Below, in pieces: positions 24,391 through 27,105 of a stretch of 27,105 nucleotides of DNA. Both the position numbers and the translations under genes were made by a program. This DNA is from JAFKKF01 sp038323025 (lineage in GTDB: Bacteria > Pseudomonadota > Alphaproteobacteria > Rhizobiales > Kaistiaceae): positions 1 to 27,105 of the forward strand of contig JBBQGL010000041.1 in assembly GCA_038323025.1 (NCBI GenBank), in the 5' to 3' direction. Positions within the stretch are counted from its first letter, which is position 1, and the number at the start of each line of letters is the position of its first letter. Below the pieces are notes generated by a model. The model made no database searches and was not told where the DNA came from. It saw only the letters and a list, made by a program, of their open reading frames with translations.

Positions 24391-25584
24391 ATGAAACTCG
24401 ACATTCCGACTCTGATGGCCGCCGGCGTCCTGATGACAGCCGCCTCCAGCGTCTTGCTTGCCATCATATGGCTGGAGGATCGCCAGTCGCGAACCCTGCT
24501 CTGGTGGTCGATCGCCAACGCCGCGATTGCAATCGGCATCGCGGTTCTGCTCATCAATACCGGCGCCCAGCCGACGGCGACGCTTCCGCTAGGAAATGTG
24601 CTGCTGAATATCGGCCCGGCCTTGATATGGACGGCCACCCGCGCCTTCCGGGGAAAGCAGCCGCGCTACCTGGTGATCGTTGCCGCGCTCGCCGCTTTCT
24701 TTTCAGTCACGTTGCTGCCGCCGTTCTCGGCGGACCCGCTTATTTCGATCGCGGTCAATCTCGGGATATCCGCGGGGTTCTTCGGCGCCGCCGCGATTTC
24801 CCTCGTCCGCCGGCCTCCCCTGCGCCTGAGGGCCGTCTGGCCGCTGGTCGGATTTCTGTCGGTCCATGCCGCGGTCTTCGCCGTAGGGGCAGTGGAGGCG
24901 GTCGCCAAGCTCTTCCCGACCGGTGGACCGGTTCCGCTTTCCGACTGGTTCGGAGTCATCCATTTCGAGCAGCTCGTCTTTGCCCTCGCTTCTTCGATCT
25001 TCGTGGTCGCGCTGGTGCGGGAGAAGAGCGAGCAGAGTCACAAGATCGCATCGCGCATCGACGTCTTGACCGGGGTGAGCACCCGCCGGCATTTCTTCGA
25101 GAGGGCCTCCGCCGCGATGCGCCTCGCCGAAGAGCATGATGCCCCGTTTTCGCTGGTCATCTTTGATCTCGACTGGTTCAAGCTGATCAACGACACGTTC
25201 GGCCACACCACCGGCGATCGCGTCCTGCAGCTCTTCAGCGAAATCGCCGTGGCGCGACTGAGGCCGACCGACATCATCGGTCGTCTTGGCGGCGAGGAGT
25301 TTGCGGTTGCCATGCCCGGTTACGGCCCCGAGGCGGCCTATGTCGTTGCAGATCGGATTCGCCAGGCCTTCGCGGGTGCCGGCTTCCGCGCCAACAATCA
25401 GGCGGTCGAGACCCGGGTCAGCGGCGGGGTAGCAGCGGCCACGCCTTTGTCGAGCCTCGACAGCCTCATCGAACAGGCCGACGGCGCGCTCTATCGCGCC
25501 AAGACGCTGGGTCGCGACCGGATTGAGATGGCCAGCCGGCCCGAGAAGCCCTCCGAGACCCATGTCGTAATCCGGGTCGCCTGA
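24391..25584 (+). CDS. Membrane diguanylate cyclase, 7 transmembrane helices plus GGDEF (paralog 1)
   Basis: Makes cyclic di-GMP from two GTP. Residues 1-210 hold about seven hydrophobic segments (9-27, 36-56, 68-84, 92-110, 114-138, 147-170, 187-209) of no family I can name, presumably a membrane sensor. The GGDEF domain runs from about 223 to 385: FDLDWFKLINDTFGHTTGD with metal-binding Asp, GGEEF at 300-304 (active form), and a product-inhibition I-site RPTD (291-294) five residues before it. ATG 24391 begins MKLDIPTLMAAG, matching the start of the next gene; a further upstream ATG would add an Arg-rich stretch and is rejected. It is collinear without gaps with the gene at 25750 up to residue 304, hence a tandem duplication. 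Confidence 0.9.
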   Translation: MKLDIPTLMAAGVLMTAASSVLLAIIWLEDRQSRTLLWWSIANAAIAIGIAVLLINTGAQPTATLPLGNVLLNIGPALIWTATRAFRGKQPRYLVIVAALAAFFSVTLLPPFSADPLISIAVNLGISAGFFGAAAISLVRRPPLRLRAVWPLVGFLSVHAAVFAVGAVEAVAKLFPTGGPVPLSDWFGVIHFEQLVFALASSIFVVALVREKSEQSHKIASRIDVLTGVSTRRHFFERASAAMRLAEEHDAPFSLVIFDLDWFKLINDTFGHTTGDRVLQLFSEIAVARLRPTDIIGRLGGEEFAVAMPGYGPEAAYVVADRIRQAFAGAGFRANNQAVETRVSGGVAAATPLSSLDSLIEQADGALYRAKTLGRDRIEMASRPEKPSETHVVIRVA

Positions 25585-25749
25585 GCCGGGTCGCGGACGG
25601 ATCGCGGTTAACGACCGGTTACTTTCCGGTCCACGATTGTCGGAACCCCCATAACGGCCTGTCAGCCCGCACCCTGTATTGTCGGCATGCTTAGGGATCG
25701 CCACCTGCGCGTGTAGCGAAGGGGAGGTGCGATCGCGGGGAGGGCACGC

Positions 25750-26958
25750 TTGCACCTGGATCTTCCGACCCTGATGGTCGCCGGCAGCTTCGTTACCGCG
25801 ATGAGCGGCATCTTCCTCGTATTCGCCTGGCTGCAAAACCGGCGGGCGCCGCAAATGCTCTGGTGGGCCGCCGGAAACCTGTCCCTTGCGGTCGCCGTTC
25901 CGCTTGTCGCCTCGCGCAATCCGCTGTTCGGCATCCCGTCGACGGTCGTCGGCATCCTGTTCCTGAACATCAGCCCCGGACTGATCTGGGCAGCGGCCCG
26001 GGCGTGCAACGGCCACAGGCCGCAGATCACCAGCGTGGCGGCCGGCGCTTTCGTTTGGCTTCTCGCCTTCGCCATGCCGATCATCCGGCAGTCGCCGGAG
26101 ACGCAGATGGCGATGAATCTCGGCTTCGCCGCCTTCTATTTCCTCGCGGCGGGTAACGAGTTCTGGCGCGGGCGCGAAGAACGCCTTCAGTCACGCTGGC
26201 CGTTGACCGTTCTTCTGTTCCTGCACGGCATCTTTTTCGTCTACGGCACGGTCACGGCAGCGGCGGGCGATCTCCCGACCAATGGGCCGCCCTCGCTCGG
26301 CAGCTGGTTCGGGCTGATCCAGTTCGAGACCCTGGCTTTCGTGGTGGGTACGGCGATCTTCGCCGTCGCCATGGCCAAGGAGCGCACCGAGCGCATCTAC
26401 ATGGCCGCGGCACGCATCGACTCGCTGACCGGTATCGCCAATCGCGGCGCACTCCGCGAAACCGCCCACGCCATGCTGGACCGTTGCCGGACGATCGCGA
26501 CCCCGCTGTCGCTCATCCTCTTCGACCTCGACTGGTTCAAGGCGGTCAACGACAATTTCGGTCACAGCGCCGGCGATCAGGTGCTGAGGAGCTTCGCCGA
26601 TCTCGCCCAGAAATCGCTGCGCGGCACCGATTTCATCGGCCGCCACGGTGGCGAGGAGTTCGTCGTTCTGCTGCCCGGCGCGAACCGGGCTACCGCCTAC
26701 GCCGTCGCCGAACGTATCCGCCTCGCCTTTGCCGCGTCATCCCACGATGTCGACGGACGGGCCGTGAACGTCACCGTAAGCGCGGGCATCGCCACCGCGA
26801 TGCCGGCGAGCACCCTCGATACGCTGATGGCCGACGCCGACAAGGCGCTGTATCGCGCCAAAGGCGAAGGCCGCAACCGGGTTGCGACGTCCGATCGAAA
26901 GCCCGACGGCAAGGAAGACTCGCCGGTGGTTCCCCTGCCCAGCCGTGCCGCGGCGTAG
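25750..26958 (+). CDS. Membrane diguanylate cyclase, 7 transmembrane helices plus GGDEF (paralog 2)
   Basis: Paralog of the preceding gene: 402 aa, the same start (MHLDLPTLMVAG), the same seven hydrophobic segments and the same juxtamembrane pattern (SWFGLIQFETLAF against DWFGVIHFEQLVF). Its GGDEF domain has FDLDWFKAVNDNFGHSAGD, GGEEF again exactly at 300-304, and I-site RGTD (291-294), so it should be an active, feedback-inhibited cyclase. The start is TTG 25750 with GGGAGGG six bases upstream. The membrane half is more diverged from its paralog than the GGDEF half, suggesting different signals. It is separated from paralog 1 by 165 bases and may have its own promoter. The gene ends 11 bases before an IS481-family element. 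Confidence 0.9.
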   Translation: MHLDLPTLMVAGSFVTAMSGIFLVFAWLQNRRAPQMLWWAAGNLSLAVAVPLVASRNPLFGIPSTVVGILFLNISPGLIWAAARACNGHRPQITSVAAGAFVWLLAFAMPIIRQSPETQMAMNLGFAAFYFLAAGNEFWRGREERLQSRWPLTVLLFLHGIFFVYGTVTAAAGDLPTNGPPSLGSWFGLIQFETLAFVVGTAIFAVAMAKERTERIYMAAARIDSLTGIANRGALRETAHAMLDRCRTIATPLSLILFDLDWFKAVNDNFGHSAGDQVLRSFADLAQKSLRGTDFIGRHGGEEFVVLLPGANRATAYAVAERIRLAFAASSHDVDGRAVNVTVSAGIATAMPASTLDTLMADADKALYRAKGEGRNRVATSDRKPDGKEDSPVVPLPSRAAA

Positions 26959-26969
26959 CCCCAACTAGA

Positions 26970-27105
26970 TGTTTGATCCCGGACTTTGATGGTGCAGTCT
27001 CTTCACTCGAATGGAAGGATGCGCTATGGGTCAGATTCTTCACGGCAGCGCCACGACGACAGAGGCGATCCGTCGAGCGATACAGCATAGTCAAGCGAGC
27101 CTGAG
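26970..27105 (+). mobile_element. IS481-family insertion sequence, 5' end only
   Basis: Begins TGTTTGATCCCGGACTTTGA and is identical over 136 bases to the reverse complement of 5-140. The base pattern immediately outside is ACTAGA (26964-26969), matching the NCTAGN target known for Bordetella IS481. It runs off the right edge. Insertion lies 11 bases beyond the stop of the second cyclase, so no gene in the window is broken by it. Confidence 0.85.
27026..27105 (+). CDS. IS481-family transposase, N-terminal fragment (runs off window)
   Basis: ATG 27026 opens a frame of 26 codons to the window end with the same sequence as the left-hand copy (MGQILHGSATTTEAIRRAIQ). Only the region before the DNA-binding helices is visible; the DDE core is outside. 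Transcription points out of the window. Confidence 0.85.
   Translation, partial: MGQILHGSATTTEAIRRAIQHSQASL

Noticed and set aside
24703..26016. 437-codon open frame on the minus strand opposite the cyclases
   Set aside because: Spans the spacer and both paralogous genes in antisense and has no family resemblance.

Overview
The window is GC-rich chromosomal DNA with strong G/C preference at third codon positions. Gene content and order point to an alphaproteobacterium, most likely in the order Hyphomicrobiales (Rhizobiales). The evidence is an F1-only ATP synthase operon atpHAGDC with priA upstream and a TalC/FSA-type transaldolase divergent from priA, an envC-ctpA-yibQ-rppH block, etfBA followed by a 3-hydroxybutyryl-CoA dehydrogenase, a small HIG1-type membrane protein, and many GC-rich palindromic intergenic repeats. 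No rRNA, tRNA or CRISPR array was recognised.

Layout. (1) 1-140 and 26970-27105 are identical outward-facing 5' ends of one IS481-family insertion sequence in inverted orientation, and both run off the window. (2) 270-5637, plus strand: cell-envelope genes (degenerate LytM activator EnvC, periplasmic protease CtpA, YibQ-type deacetylase-fold protein), RNA pyrophosphohydrolase RppH, a membrane methyltransferase and an AAC(6')-like acetyltransferase. Stop/start overlaps suggest one or two operons. (3) 5624-7935, minus strand: topoisomerase IB, a membrane PH-domain protein and a secreted protein of unknown function. (4) 8032-13372, minus strand: atpH-atpA-atpG-atpD-atpC, with a palindromic element between atpA and atpG and a small two-helix membrane protein gene, broken by an in-frame amber codon, between atpD and atpC. 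(5) 13373-14465: a 1.1 kb stretch without a convincing complete gene. (6) 14466-16697 priA (minus), then a repeat cluster, then the plus-strand transaldolase gene, another repeat-filled gap, and two convergent short-chain dehydrogenases. (7) 19951-24240, plus strand: HIG1-domain protein, corrinoid adenosyltransferase, rhomboid protease, etfB, etfA and 3-hydroxybutyryl-CoA dehydrogenase. (8) 24391-26958: two tandem paralogous seven-helix GGDEF diguanylate cyclases.

Most genes are core housekeeping functions: energy conservation (F1-ATPase, electron transfer flavoprotein, beta-oxidation step), envelope division and proteolysis, RNA 5'-end processing and replication restart. The less ordinary parts are the interrupted reading frame inside the atp operon, the palindrome that appears to supply the atpG ribosome-binding site, the tandem cyclase duplication beside an IS, the AAC(6')-like gene, and the repeat families around priA and the transaldolase gene. 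I did not find a clear candidate for a wholly new multi-gene system.
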